Assembly (NCBI GenBank): GCA_027484825.1
Contig: JAIXSE010000027.1
Coordinates: 1 to 35,179, forward strand
Length of the DNA stretch: 35,179 bases
Origin: Rubrivivax sp.
GTDB lineage: Bacteria > Pseudomonadota > Gammaproteobacteria > Burkholderiales > Burkholderiaceae_C
Direction: 5' to 3'
The stretch's first letter is position 1, and every line of letters begins with the position of its first letter. Below the pieces are notes generated by a model. The model made no database searches and was not told the origin of the DNA. It was given only the letters and a program-made list of their open reading frames with translations. Positions 1 to 8,835 of the stretch are shown piece after piece. The translations under genes and the position numbers were made by a program.

Positions 1-1799
1 TCTATGAGGCGCTGAAGGAAAACGCGCTGCTGTCGAAGTTCGCCGGCGGTCTGGGCAACGACTGGACGCCGGTGCGCGCACTCGGCTCCCACATCAAGGG
101 CACCAACGGCAAGTCGCAAGGCGTGGTCCCCTTCCTGAAGGTGGTCAACGACACCGCCGTGGCGGTGAACCAGGGCGGCAAGCGCAAGGGCGCCGTCTGC
201 GCCTATCTGGAAACGTGGCACCTGGACATTGAAGAGTTCCTGGAACTGCGCAAGAACACCGGTGACGACCGCCGTCGTACCCACGACATGAACACGGCGA
301 ACTGGATTCCCGACCTGTTCATGAAGCGCGTCATCGAAGGCGGCGACTGGACCCTGTTCAGCCCGTCCACCTGCCCGGACCTGCACGACCTGTTCGGTCA
401 GGCCTTCGAGACGGCGTATGTCGCCTACGAAGCCAAGGCCGACCGCGGCGAGATCAAGCTGTTCAAGCGCATGCAGGCCCGCGACCTGTGGCGCAAGATG
501 CTGACCATGCTGTTCGAGACCGGCCATCCCTGGATCACGTTCAAGGACGCCTGCAACGTGCGCTCGCCGCAGCAGCACGTGGGCGTGGTGCACTCGTCCA
601 ACCTGTGCACCGAGATCACGCTCAACACCAACGACAACGAAATCGCGGTGTGCAACCTGGGCTCGGTCAACCTGGCGCAGCATCTGAAGGACGGCGAGAT
701 CGACCAGGTCAAGCTGAAGAAGACGGTGTCCACCGCCATGCGAATGCTGGACAACGTCATCGACATCAACTACTACGCCGTCAAGAAGGCCCGCGACTCC
801 AACCTGCGTCACCGCCCGGTCGGTCTGGGCATCATGGGCTTCCAGGATGCGCTGTACCAGCTGCGCGTGCCCTACGCCTCGCAGGCGGCAGTGGACTTCG
901 CCGACCGCTCGATGGAAGCCGTCTGCTACCACGCCTACTGGGCCTCGACCGATCTGGCCGCCGAGCGGGGCCGCTACAGCAGCTACCGCGGTTCGCTGTG
1001 GGACCGCGGCATCCTGCCGATCGACTCGCTGAACCTGCTGGCCGAAGCCCGCGGCGGTTATGTGGACGTGGACCGTTCCGCCACCCTGGACTGGGACAGC
1101 CTGCGCGCCAAGATCGCTCGTGATGGCATGCGCAACAGCAACTGCGTGGCCATCGCCCCGACCGCGACCATCTCCAACATCATCGGCGTGGACGCCTCGA
1201 TCGAACCCTGCTTTGGCAACCTGTCGGTCAAGTCCAACCTCTCCGGCGAGTTCACCGTGGTGAACGAATGCCTGGTCCGCGACCTGAAGAAGCTGGGCCT
1301 GTGGGACGACGTGATGGTCATGGACCTGAAGCACTTCGACGGTTCGCTGCGCCGCATCGACCGCGTGCCGGAAGAGCTCAAGCAGCTCTACGCCACCGCC
1401 TTCGAAGTGGACACGGTGTGGCTGGTGGAGGCCGCTGCCCGTCGCCAGAAGTGGATCGACCAGGCGCAGAGCCTGAACATCTACATGGCCGGTGCATCGG
1501 GCAAGCGCCTGGACGAGACCTACAAGCTGGCGTGGCAGCGGGGTCTGAAGACCACCTACTACCTCCGCACCATGGGCGCGACCCATGCCGAGAAGAGCAC
1601 GGTGCAAAACGCCGGCCAGCTCAATGCGGTGAGCAGCTCGGTCGGCGGCATGCATGCCGCGCCGGCCGCTGCAGCGGTCGCACCGGTCGCCGCTGCCGTG
1701 GTGGAGACCTCGGTGTCCCCCGTCATCGACGCTTCGACGCCGGCCACCGACGTCAAGTTCTGCGCCATTGACGACCCGGGTTGCGAAGCCTGCCAGTAA
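1..1799 (+). CDS. nrdA: Ribonucleoside-diphosphate reductase, class Ia alpha subunit (5'-truncated)
   Basis: This is the large catalytic subunit that reduces ribonucleoside diphosphates to deoxyribonucleotides in the cytoplasm together with NrdB. The frame is already open at base 3, so the N-terminal part, including the ATP-cone and the first active-site cysteine, lies outside the window; about 598 residues remain. The thiyl-radical loop NLCTEI is at bases 600-617, with Cys, Asn and Glu matching E. coli C439, N437 and E441. [10 protein letters not shown] carries the second redox cysteine. [11 protein letters not shown] holds the tyrosine pair of the radical-transfer path. The C-terminus ends in a flexible Ala/Val-rich linker followed by GCEACQ, the shuttle cysteines that accept electrons from thioredoxin or glutaredoxin. 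The gene ends in TAA and is followed by a 338-base spacer before nrdB, which is long for an nrdAB pair. Identification is secure. Confidence 0.97.
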   Translation, partial: YEALKENALLSKFAGGLGNDWTPVRALGSHIKGTNGKSQGVVPFLKVVNDTAVAVNQGGKRKGAVCAYLETWHLDIEEFLELRKNTGDDRRRTHDMNTANWIPDLFMKRVIEGGDWTLFSPSTCPDLHDLFGQAFETAYVAYEAKADRGEIKLFKRMQARDLWRKMLTMLFETGHPWITFKDACNVRSPQQHVGVVHSSNLCTEITLNTNDNEIAVCNLGSVNLAQHLKDGEIDQVKLKKTVSTAMRMLDNVIDINYYAVKKARDSNLRHRPVGLGIMGFQDALYQLRVPYASQAAVDFADRSMEAVCYHAYWASTDLAAERGRYSSYRGSLWDRGILPIDSLNLLAEARGGYVDVDRSATLDWDSLRAKIARDGMRNSNCVAIAPTATISNIIGVDASIEPCFGNLSVKSNLSGEFTVVNECLVRDLKKLGLWDDVMVMDLKHFDGSLRRIDRVPEELKQLYATAFEVDTVWLVEAAARRQKWIDQAQSLNIYMAGASGKRLDETYKLAWQRGLKTTYYLRTMGATHAEKSTVQNAGQLNAVSSSVGGMHAAPAAAAVAPVAAAVVETSVSPVIDASTPATDVKFCAIDDPGCEACQ

Positions 1800-2137
1800 G
1801 CAGTTGTTGAAGTCCCGATGAGTCCCGCGAGGCGGCCGTCAGATGCGTGAATCATCTGCGGCAAGCCTTGCGGAAAAGTCGGGCTGACGCTCGCGATGCG
1901 AGTGTTCATCGATGTTTCCGGGCATCGGGCGTTTTTGGAGGACGCCGCGAAAGCATCGATGAACACTTGTCGGCAGACGTGTTGTCTGCCGCTTCAGCGC
2001 TCTCTTGCCCCACGCCGCGCGCCTCTTCGGAAGCGAAATGCGATGCGGACCAGCAACAGGGAAGTGACGCTGAAGTCAAGAAGTCCTTTGTGTTTGAACA
2101 CAACACTCCGATAATCCGCGACGATAGGAAGACCACC
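1800..2137 (+). promoter_or_regulatory. Hairpin-rich nrdA-nrdB spacer, candidate structured RNA or regulatory leader
   Basis: No gene is evident here although the nrdB frame stays open through it. Four consecutive dyads can be read directly: CAGATG/CATCTG (1840-1845/1853-1858); CTCGC/GCGAG around a 3-base loop (1890-1902); a perfect 14-bp inverted repeat AGTGTTCATCGATG/CATCGATGAACACT (1901-1914/1954-1967) with a 39-base loop; and CGGCAGAC/GTCTGCCG (1971-1978/1984-1991) with a 5-base loop. None is followed by a T-run, so an ordinary intrinsic terminator is unlikely. I do not recognise a named riboswitch, and no match to the NrdR-box consensus was found. Function is unknown. Confidence 0.5.
2088..2115 (+). 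promoter_or_regulatory. Candidate nrdB promoter with a palindrome over the -35
   Basis: A -10-like GATAAT (2110-2115) lies 16 bp after a weak -35-like TTGTGT (2088-2093). The -35 is the left half of a perfect 16-bp dyad, TTGTGTT-TG-AACACAA (2088-2103), so a dimeric regulator bound there would block polymerase. The nrdB start codon is 22 bases after the -10. The arrangement suggests nrdB can be transcribed independently of nrdA. The palindrome is clear; promoter activity is inferred. Confidence 0.4.
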
Positions 2138-3307
2138 ATGTTGGTTTGGGAAGAAGACCGTAAACCTTCGAGCAGCGCGCCGGCCTCCGGTGCACCGATT
2201 CACGCAGCGACCATGACTCATATGGACGCCGCGCGTCAGTCCGTCGCTTCAAACCTGGCATCGACTGACGGCGCTCAAGCTGCCACCGCACGACGTGTCA
2301 ACGTCGCGGACAAACGCATCATCAATGGTCAGACCGACGTCAACCAGCTGGTGCCGTTCAAGTACAAGTGGGCGTGGGAGAAGTACCTCGCCACCTGCGC
2401 CAACCACTGGATGCCGCAGGAAGTGAACATGTCCCGCGATATCGCCCTCTGGAAGGACCCCAATGGTCTGACCGAGGACGAGCGCCGCATCATCAAGCGC
2501 AACCTCGGTTTCTTCGTGACCGCGGATTCGCTGGCGGCCAACAACATCGTGCTGGGCACCTATCGCCACATCACCGCTCCCGAAGCCCGCCAGTTCCTGC
2601 TGCGCCAGGCCTTCGAGGAAGCCATCCACACCCACGCGTATCAATACATCGTTGAATCGCTGGGCCTGGATGAGAGCGAGATCTTCAACGCCTATCACGA
2701 GGTGAAGTCGATCCGCGACAAGGATGAGTTCCTCATCCCCTTCATCGACGCGATCATGGATCCGAACTTCGTCACCGGCACGCCGGAGACGGACCAGACG
2801 CTGCTGAAGTCGCTGATCGTCTTTGCCTGCCTGATGGAAGGCCTGTTCTTCTACGTGGGCTTCACGCAGATCCTGGCGCTGGGTCGCCAGAACAAGATGA
2901 CCGGTGCTGCCGAGCAGTATCAATACATCCTGCGCGACGAATCCATGCACTGCAACTTCGGCATTGACCTGATCAATCAGATCAAGCTGGAGAACCCCCA
3001 TCTGTGGACCCCCGAGTTCCGCGCCGAGATCAAGCAGCTGTTTGAGCAGGCCGTGGAGCTGGAATACCGCTACGCCGAAGACACCATGCCGCGCGGCGTG
3101 CTGGGTCTGAATGCAGCGATGTTCAAGGGCTACCTGCGCTATATCGCCAACCGTCGCGCCACCCAGATCGGTCTGGAGGCTCTCTTCCCGAATGAAGAGA
3201 ACCCCTTCCCCTGGATGAGCGAGATGATTGACTTGAAGAAGGAACGCAACTTCTTCGAGACCCGCGTGATCGAATACCAATCGGGCGGCGCCCTGTCCTG
3301 GGACTGA
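2138..3307 (+). CDS. nrdB: Ribonucleoside-diphosphate reductase, class Ia beta subunit
   Basis: This small subunit holds the diiron-tyrosyl radical cofactor that starts catalysis in NrdA. The frame is open from 1847, but I place the start at ATG 2138 because AGGAAG sits just upstream, the upstream codons look non-coding, and the resulting 389 residues suit the family. All metal ligands are visible: D130, E161, H164, E234, E268 and H271. Y168 lies in EAIHTHAY at the exact spacing of the radical tyrosine Y122 of E. coli, which marks it as class Ia rather than a tyrosine-less type. The N-terminal 60 or so residues are a low-complexity extension. It follows nrdA after a structured spacer that seems to contain its own promoter, so the two subunits may be regulated partly separately. 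Confidence 0.97.
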   Translation: MLVWEEDRKPSSSAPASGAPIHAATMTHMDAARQSVASNLASTDGAQAATARRVNVADKRIINGQTDVNQLVPFKYKWAWEKYLATCANHWMPQEVNMSRDIALWKDPNGLTEDERRIIKRNLGFFVTADSLAANNIVLGTYRHITAPEARQFLLRQAFEEAIHTHAYQYIVESLGLDESEIFNAYHEVKSIRDKDEFLIPFIDAIMDPNFVTGTPETDQTLLKSLIVFACLMEGLFFYVGFTQILALGRQNKMTGAAEQYQYILRDESMHCNFGIDLINQIKLENPHLWTPEFRAEIKQLFEQAVELEYRYAEDTMPRGVLGLNAAMFKGYLRYIANRRATQIGLEALFPNEENPFPWMSEMIDLKKERNFFETRVIEYQSGGALSWD

Positions 3308-3482
3308 TGAAGTCCCCGGCCGGAGCAACCCCTGAACGGTTGACTGTTTGACTGTAGAGAAGAGATCAAGATTGGCGATGCAATTCACCGACCGACATAG
3401 AAGCGGCGGCCTTGCATCGCACCCTGATTCATTGCACCGTGGCGAACTCCCTCGACTCATGGGCAATGAATACCTGCACTGG

Positions 3483-3498
3483 CAACAACCGGTTGTTG
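3483..3498. promoter_or_regulatory. 16-bp perfect palindrome upstream of the histone-like gene
   Basis: CAACAACCGGTTGTTG is perfectly self-complementary and ends 39 bases before the start codon of the H1-like gene. It could be an operator or a hairpin in the 5' leader. The rest of the nrdB to histone spacer (3308-3537) contains a short direct repeat of TTGACTG near 3340-3354 and no gene that I can support. Confidence 0.35.
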
Positions 3499-3537
3499 AC
3501 GGGCAGGGCTATTTCCACTTGATCAAGGAGAACTGAA

Positions 3538-4197
3538 ATGGCAACTGCGAAGAAGGCCGCTCCGGCCAAGAAGGCCGCCCCGGCGAAGAAGGCTGCAGCG
3601 AAGAAGGCTGCACCGGCGAAGAAGGCCGCTCCGGCCAAGAAGGCTCCGGCCGCCAAGAAGGCCGCTCCGGCCAAGAAGGCAGCTCCGGCCGCCAAGAAGG
3701 CCGCTCCGGCGAAGAAGGCTGCTGCAGCGAAGAAGGCTGCTCCGGCGAAGAAGGCTGCTGCCGCCAAGAAGGCTGCTCCGGCTGCGAAGAAGGTTGTGGC
3801 CAAGAAGGCTGCACCGGCCAAGAAGGCGGCTGCTCCCAAGAAGGCTGCTGCGCCCAAGAAGGCCGCCGCTCCTGCGAAGAAGGCCTCCGCTGCCAAGAAG
3901 CCGCCCATCAAGGCGGTTGCCAAGGCTGCCAAGCCGGCTACCAAGGCTGCTGCGAAGCCCGCTGCCAAGCCTGCTGCCGCCAAGAAGGCCACCGCTGCCA
4001 AGCCCGCTGCCAAGGCTTCCAAGCCTGCTGCGAAGCCGGCCGCGAAGAAGGCCTCTGCCAAGAAGGCTGCTGCCAAGCCTGCCGCTGCCCCTGCGCCTGC
4101 TGCCGCTGCGAAGCCCGCTGCTGCTCCCGCGCCGGCCGCCAAGACCGCGCTGAGCCCGCAAGCGGCCTGGCCGTTCCCCACCGGCAACAAGCCCTGA
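3538..4197 (+). CDS. Histone H1-like DNA-binding protein (Ala/Lys/Pro-rich)
   Basis: A 219-residue protein made almost wholly of Ala, Lys and Pro, with degenerate repeats of the type KKAAPAKKA through residues 4-140 and longer Ala/Pro-rich spacers after that. The C-terminus (ALSPQAAWPFPTGNKP) is the only non-repetitive part. No folded domain is expected. The composition matches bacterial H1-like proteins related to the eukaryotic histone H1 tail, which bind and compact DNA without sequence specificity. The start is supported by AAGGAG at 3525-3530, seven bases ahead of the ATG. The DNA is also highly repetitive (aagaaggc units), so copy number may vary between strains and the stretch is prone to assembly error. 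A strong terminator closes the unit. AlgP-like repeat proteins have a similar composition, so orthology is less certain than the general role. Confidence 0.88.
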   Translation: MATAKKAAPAKKAAPAKKAAAKKAAPAKKAAPAKKAPAAKKAAPAKKAAPAAKKAAPAKKAAAAKKAAPAKKAAAAKKAAPAAKKVVAKKAAPAKKAAAPKKAAAPKKAAAPAKKASAAKKPPIKAVAKAAKPATKAAAKPAAKPAAAKKATAAKPAAKASKPAAKPAAKKASAKKAAAKPAAAPAPAAAAKPAAAPAPAAKTALSPQAAWPFPTGNKP

Positions 4198-4216
4198 GCC
4201 TAGGCTCACTCAATGA

Positions 4217-4243
4217 AAACCCGGCTTCGGCCGGGTTTTTTTT
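4217..4243 (+). terminator. Rho-independent terminator of the histone-like gene
   Basis: AACCCGGC-TTCG-GCCGGGTT forms an 8-bp stem closed by a stable UUCG tetraloop and runs into eight T residues (4236-4243). It begins 20 bases after the stop codon. A shorter T-run on the other strand means it could also stop transcription arriving from the DUF3426 gene. Confidence 0.92.
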
Positions 4244-4252
4244 GGCCCCCCG

Positions 4253-4331
4253 GTTTGGCTGGCCTAGGGCCAGCCAAACACCGCCCCCCGAGGGGGCTGC
4301 GGGCCCGCTTGGGGCGGCCCGGCGCGGGCCC
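4253..4331. repeat. Nested GC-rich inverted repeats
   Basis: A perfect 12-bp stem, GTTTGGCTGGCC/GGCCAGCCAAAC with a 3-base loop (4253-4279), is followed by CCGCCCC/GGGGCGG (4281-4287/4311-4317). The latter is interleaved with GGGCCCGC/GCGGGCCC (4301-4308/4324-4331). There is no open frame of note. The density of dyads suggests a dispersed intergenic palindromic element, but whether it recurs elsewhere cannot be seen here. Confidence 0.6.
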
Positions 4332-4349
4332 TCTTCAGCGAACCTCCAC

Positions 4350-4471
4350 CGCCGTTTGGACGACGCTTCGCGCGTCCCGCACGACTCAGTGCTACGAGGT
4401 GCGGGGAGCCCATTCAGCGGACGTGTCCCGCCGTTTGGACGACGCTGCGCGCGTCCCGCATGACTCGGTGC
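4350..4471. repeat. Imperfect direct repeat, 43 bp, period 79
   Basis: Bases 4350-4392 recur at 4429-4471 with three substitutions, and similarity extends upstream through the shared TTCAGCG about 19 bases before each copy. Each copy starts CGCCGTTTGGACGACGCT and ends in GTGC. The pair lies between convergent genes just before the 3' end of the DUF3426 gene and looks like a local tandem duplication of non-coding DNA. Confidence 0.75.
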
Positions 4472-4484
4472 CGCCAGGCATGGG

Positions 4485-6224
4485 TCAGGGGTAGAAGAGT
4501 TCGACGGTGTAGCCGTTGATCTTGGTGTTGCCGCTGTCGAAGACGACTTGCAGTTGCTGCTCGCCACCCGCGGTGAATGCGGCCTGCGTGGCATGCAGCT
4601 CTTGCGGCGACAACATGCGCCGCACCACCAGTTGGCCCGATGCGTCCGTCAGGCTCAAGTCCACCCACGGCTGGGCAACGTCCCAGCTGCTGCGGTTGCG
4701 CAGGCTCAGCGACAGCCGGTAGTGGTTGCCTTCGCCCGCGGGATTGAGGCTGCTGCTCTCCACACTCAAGGCCTCAATGTGCTGCCATGGCTTGAGCTCC
4801 TGACCCATCGCCGTCGTCATCTTCAGCAGCACCGGTCGCGCAAACGGATACTGCGCCGCAATGGCCTCACGGCCCTGCCACGCAATCTGGCCCGCCACCC
4901 CAGCCAACAGGCCCAGCGCCGCCGTGCCCAAGGTCGCCCGCACCCACGGACGGTGCCAGCGCTGCGCAGACTCAGCCTTGCGAACAAAACTCGGGACCGA
5001 AGCTGCGGCTTCCGCAGCCTCGCGCCCCTTGTTCCTGGCTTCCAGCTTGGCAGCCTTTTCAGCCGCTTTCTCCGCAGCCTTCTGCGTCAGTAGCGCCAGC
5101 TTCTCCGCTTCCTTGGCTGCACGCGCCGCTTCCTTCTCCGCCTCACGCGCCTGCTTGTCAGCTTCCTTGGCCGCCCGTTCGGCTTCCTTGGCCTCTTCCT
5201 TGGCCAGCCGGGCAGCTTCCGCCGCCTCACGCGACGCCGCCTTCTCAGCCGCCTTGCGTTCAGCACGCGTCAGAGGCACCTCCGTCTGCGCACTCGGCAT
5301 CATCGACGGCTCGCCTGGATCCACCGGCGCCCGCACCGGAATGCGCGGGTCCAGCGACGGCTCCTGCGTCTTGAGCTGCGCCGCGGTGGCCGAACTCAAA
5401 TTCAGCAGGACGTCCGGACGCTCGTCATCCACCATCGGCGGCGGCAGCTCGTCCTCTTCAAACCGCATGCCCTTGGGCTCCGGCAGATGCGCTCGGGCAT
5501 CCCCCTCAGGCGCAGGCGGCTCATTCAGGAAGGGCTCCACCCGCTCCCCACCATACGACGATTCTGGCACCGCCGGCGCCTGTCCCCGCACCCCACGTTC
5601 CGCCGAACGACTGCGCGGTCGGCTGTAATGCCGCGGCGATGGCAGCAGGGAATCCTCGTCCTCCTCAAAGTCGCCCGGTAAGGGACGCGAGGGGGCAAAG
5701 GGGTTCAGTTCATTGTCGTCATTGGCCAGCCACCCGCTGTCGCGTGGCGGCTCCACCGGAGGCGGTGGCATGCGGCGCGGAAGATCGTCAAAGGCCGCTG
5801 CCATCGACTGGCTCGGAAAGGTCACGCCCCCAGACTCAGACCCACGGCCCGGCACCGACAGATCCCGCGAAGCTTGTTGCGGGGCGACCGGCGATGGCGC
5901 GTAGCTCTGCGGCGGCGCAAACGTGGGAGGCGGTGCGAAGGGAGGGGGCGGTGCGAACGTGGGAGGCGGTGCAAAAGCAGGCGCAGGCGGAGGCACCGCC
6001 GGCGCCGGGGGCTGAAGCACCTGTTGGCGCACCGCAGGGGCCGGCGCGCCCGCCACCGGCGGCCAGGGCGGCGGACTGTCGCGCTCCAGATCAAAGAGCT
6101 GCTCGCGCGCATCAAAGACCTCGGCACAACGTCCGCAGCGCACCCAGCCTTCCGAGACGCGCAGCTGGTCCTGCACCACCCGGAAGATGGTGCCGCAGGT
6201 GGTGCAGCGAGTCGCAAGATTCAT
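4485..6224 (-). CDS. Zinc-ribbon and DUF3426 domain membrane protein
   Basis: A 579-residue protein with an N-terminal MJ0042-type zinc ribbon (C7, C10, C30, C33). A long low-complexity region contains an 18-nt, 6-residue repeat of FAPPPT at residues 84-104, an acidic/proline stretch, and a charged Ala/Glu/Lys coiled coil at about 325-415. One transmembrane helix lies at about 427-450, and a C-terminal DUF3426 domain (about 455-579) should face the periplasm. Family members occur next to prmA in Burkholderiales and their function is not established. This copy is enlarged by the linker and coiled coil. It follows prmA after 212 bases (6225-6436) in which I see no gene. A role in the envelope or in partner binding is only inference. 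Confidence 0.85.
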   Translation of the reverse strand: MNLATRCTTCGTIFRVVQDQLRVSEGWVRCGRCAEVFDAREQLFDLERDSPPPWPPVAGAPAPAVRQQVLQPPAPAVPPPAPAFAPPPTFAPPPPFAPPPTFAPPQSYAPSPVAPQQASRDLSVPGRGSESGGVTFPSQSMAAAFDDLPRRMPPPPVEPPRDSGWLANDDNELNPFAPSRPLPGDFEEDEDSLLPSPRHYSRPRSRSAERGVRGQAPAVPESSYGGERVEPFLNEPPAPEGDARAHLPEPKGMRFEEDELPPPMVDDERPDVLLNLSSATAAQLKTQEPSLDPRIPVRAPVDPGEPSMMPSAQTEVPLTRAERKAAEKAASREAAEAARLAKEEAKEAERAAKEADKQAREAEKEAARAAKEAEKLALLTQKAAEKAAEKAAKLEARNKGREAAEAAASVPSFVRKAESAQRWHRPWVRATLGTAALGLLAGVAGQIAWQGREAIAAQYPFARPVLLKMTTAMGQELKPWQHIEALSVESSSLNPAGEGNHYRLSLSLRNRSSWDVAQPWVDLSLTDASGQLVVRRMLSPQELHATQAAFTAGGEQQLQVVFDSGNTKINGYTVELFYP

Positions 6225-6436
6225 GGGCGGAATAATGCCAGAAACAGGGTCAGTCCTTGACGCTCGTCCCCTCCCCAGGGCGCCCTGCCAAAGGCCTGGA
6301 GACGATTTGTCGCAATTGCACAGGACAGCTCGCGCCGTGCCCGAACACGCATCCCGATCACGGCGCGCTGCCCTTGGTCTTCAAGCCGCCGCACGCCGCA
6401 TGCCGCAGGCAGCAGGCAGTGCTCAGTGCCTGATGC

Positions 6437-7351
6437 TCAGCGGCGGCGAGCCGTCATCAGAATCCATCCATCTTCCTGGTCCGCCACCTCGAGCGACACA
6501 AACGGCGCATACGCCGCCTTCAGCTCATCCGCCTGTCGCTCCAGGATGCCGGCCAGCACCAGGTGACCACCCGGTGCCAGATGCTGGCACAGCAGCGGCG
6601 CCAGCAGCTTCAGCGGCGTGGCCAGGATGTTGGCCAGCACCACCGGATACTCGCCCCGCGCCGCATCCGGCAGCGCCGCATGGATGCTGACCTGATTCTC
6701 CTGCGCGTTCTGCAGCGACGACTGCACCGCCGCCGGATCAATGTCCACCGCATCAATGCCGCGCGCCCCGAACAGCGCCGTGGCAATGGCCAGGATGCCG
6801 GAGCCGCAGCCGTAGTCCAGCACCCGGTCCCAGCCCGCGGCCTCGTCGCCATGCGCCGCAATCCAGCGCAGGCACATCCGGGTGGTCGGATGCGATCCGG
6901 TGCCGAAGGCCAGGCCTGGGTCCAGACGCATCTTCTGGCGAGCCTGCGGCGGCGCCTCATGCCAGGACGGCACGATCCAGAACGTGGGCGTGATCTCCAC
7001 CGGCGCGAACTGCGACTGCGTCAGACGCACCCAGTCCTGCTCCTCCACCGCCTGGATGGTCTGGACATGGACATCGCTGCCCCAGTCCTGCGCCAGCAGC
7101 AAGGTGGCCGCCTCCGTGGCCTGGGCCTCGGTCTCGAACAGCGCCTTGACCACCGAGCGGTCCCAGCCCGCCTTGGGGGCCGGCATGCCGGGTTCGCCGA
7201 AGAGGGCGTTTTCGATCGGGGTGTCCGCGTCGGCGTCCTCCACCGAAACCGCCAGGGACTCGATCTCCATCAGCGCATCGCTGACGGTTTCCACGTCCTC
7301 TTCGCGGCAGATCAGGATCAGTTCGTGCAACTTGGCGTCGCTCGTGCTCAT
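6437..7351 (-). CDS. prmA: Ribosomal protein L11 methyltransferase
   Basis: A SAM-dependent enzyme that trimethylates the alpha-amino group and lysines of ribosomal protein L11. It is 304 residues, normal for the family. The N-terminal substrate-recognition domain (1-80) leads into a class-I methyltransferase fold with the SAM loop VLDYGCGSGILAI, the acidic strand end AVDID, and motif VLANILATPL. The start is supported by TGGAGCC six bases before the ATG. It lies 125 bases after accC on the same strand, in the familiar accB-accC-prmA order. The 125-base gap (7352-7476) shows no gene or clear terminator. Confidence 0.97.
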   Translation of the reverse strand: MSTSDAKLHELILICREEDVETVSDALMEIESLAVSVEDADADTPIENALFGEPGMPAPKAGWDRSVVKALFETEAQATEAATLLLAQDWGSDVHVQTIQAVEEQDWVRLTQSQFAPVEITPTFWIVPSWHEAPPQARQKMRLDPGLAFGTGSHPTTRMCLRWIAAHGDEAAGWDRVLDYGCGSGILAIATALFGARGIDAVDIDPAAVQSSLQNAQENQVSIHAALPDAARGEYPVVLANILATPLKLLAPLLCQHLAPGGHLVLAGILERQADELKAAYAPFVSLEVADQEDGWILMTARRR

Positions 7352-7476
7352 GGTGGCTCCAGAAAGCGGGAAGCCCCCAAGGCGACCGGACAGGCCTGCG
7401 CTTGAGGGCGGGGACGCCCGAAGGCGTCGTTCAACAGTGAGGGAAGGCGTTCAGTGCCAGACGTCAGCGCCGGTCT

Positions 7477-8826
7477 TCAGCGCTTGTGCTGGCTCATCCA
7501 CGATTCTAGATAGTGAATGTCGGTGCCGCCTTCGATGAATTTGGCGTCCGCCATCAGCTCGCGGTGCAGCGGGATGTTGGTCTGGATGCCTTCCACCACC
7601 GTCTCCGACAGAGCAATCCGCATGCGAGCCAGTGCCTGTTCCCGCGTGTCGCCGTGCACGATGATCTTGCCGATCATCGAGTCGTAGTTGGGCGGCACGA
7701 AGTAGTTGGTGTAGGCATGGGAGTCCACCCGCACACCAGGGCCGCCGGGCGGATGCCACATGGTGATGCGGCCGGGCGACGGAATGAACTTCACCGGGTC
7801 TTCGGCATTGATGCGGCATTCGATGGAATGGCCGCGCATCGTGATGTTGCGCTGGGTGAAGGGGAGCTTCTCGCCGGCGGCAATGCGGATCTGCATCTGC
7901 ACGATGTCGATGCCGGTCACCAGTTCCGTCACCGGATGCTCCACCTGCACACGGGTGTTCATCTCGATGAAGTAGAACTCGCCGTTCTCATACAGGAACT
8001 CGAAGGTGCCGGCGCCGCGGTAGCCCATCTTCTTGCAGGCCGCCGCGCAGCGGTCGCCCACGCGCTCGATCAGACGACGCGGAATGCCGGGTGCCGGCGC
8101 TTCCTCGATGATCTTCTGGTGGCGGCGCTGCATGGAGCAGTCGCGCTCGCCCAGCCACACGGCATTCTTGAAGCCGTCGGCCAGCACCTGAATTTCCACG
8201 TGACGCGGATGCTCCAGGAACTTTTCCATGTAGACCTGCGGATTGCCGAAGGCGGCACCGGCCTCGGCCTTGGTCATCTGCACCGCATTGACCAGGGCCG
8301 CTTCGGTGTGCACCACCCGCATGCCACGGCCACCACCGCCACCAGCGGCCTTGATGATGACCGGATAACCGACGGTGCGGGCAATGCGCACGATCTCCTT
8401 CGGATCGTCCGGCAACGCGCCGTCAGACCCCGGCACGCAGGGGACGCCGGCCTTGATCATGGCCTGCTTGGCCGCCACCTTGTCGCCCATGGTCCGGATG
8501 TTGTCCGGCGTCGGGCCGATGAAGGTGAAGCCGCTGCGCTCCACGCGCTCGGCAAAGTCGGCGTTTTCGCTGAGGAAGCCGTAGCCGGGGTGGATGGCTT
8601 CGGCGTCCGTCACCTCGGCCGTGGCGATGATCGCCGGCATGCTGAGGTAGCTCTGGGCGGACGGGGCGGGGCCGATGCACACCGCTTCATCCGCCAGCTT
8701 GACGTATTTGGCGTCGCGGTCGGCCTCGGAGTAGACCACCACCGACTTCACGCCCAGTTCGCGGCAGGCGCGCTGGATGCGAAGGGCGATTTCTCCCCGG
8801 TTGGCGATCAGGATCTTCTTGAACAT
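7477..8826 (-). CDS. accC: Acetyl-CoA carboxylase, biotin carboxylase subunit
   Basis: Carboxylates the biotin carried by AccB with ATP and bicarbonate, the first half-reaction of malonyl-CoA synthesis. At 449 residues it has the usual length. It begins [17 protein letters not shown], typical of the family. The ATP-grasp glycine-rich loop [14 protein letters not shown], the [17 protein letters not shown] segment, the metal-binding [14 protein letters not shown] and the RINAEDP motif are all present. The ATG lies nine bases after the accB stop, so the two are almost certainly translated from one message. Confidence 0.98.
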   Translation of the reverse strand: MFKKILIANRGEIALRIQRACRELGVKSVVVYSEADRDAKYVKLADEAVCIGPAPSAQSYLSMPAIIATAEVTDAEAIHPGYGFLSENADFAERVERSGFTFIGPTPDNIRTMGDKVAAKQAMIKAGVPCVPGSDGALPDDPKEIVRIARTVGYPVIIKAAGGGGGRGMRVVHTEAALVNAVQMTKAEAGAAFGNPQVYMEKFLEHPRHVEIQVLADGFKNAVWLGERDCSMQRRHQKIIEEAPAPGIPRRLIERVGDRCAAACKKMGYRGAGTFEFLYENGEFYFIEMNTRVQVEHPVTELVTGIDIVQMQIRIAAGEKLPFTQRNITMRGHSIECRINAEDPVKFIPSPGRITMWHPPGGPGVRVDSHAYTNYFVPPNYDSMIGKIIVHGDTREQALARMRIALSETVVEGIQTNIPLHRELMADAKFIEGGTDIHYLESWMSQHKR

Positions 8827-8835
8827 GCCGCCGCC

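Noticed and set aside
1800-2137. NrdR boxes or an adenosylcobalamin riboswitch in the nrd spacer
   Set aside because: No 16-bp site with the ACAC...GTGT ends, and no B12-box-like sequence could be found by eye.
2249-3466. 405-codon open frame on the minus strand opposite nrdB
   Set aside because: It mirrors the nrdB coding frame in high-GC DNA and has no domain-like sequence; nrdB with all metal ligands is on the other strand.
3348-3536. 62-codon open frame from a TTG just before the histone-like gene
   Set aside because: No ribosome site, no recognisable sequence, and it runs across the palindrome and the ribosome site of the real gene. A leader peptide is possible but unsupported.
3429-4190. 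Long Ala/Phe/Gly-rich minus-strand frame
   Set aside because: It is the complement of the Lys/Ala/Pro repeats of the H1-like gene; all frames stay open in such repeats.
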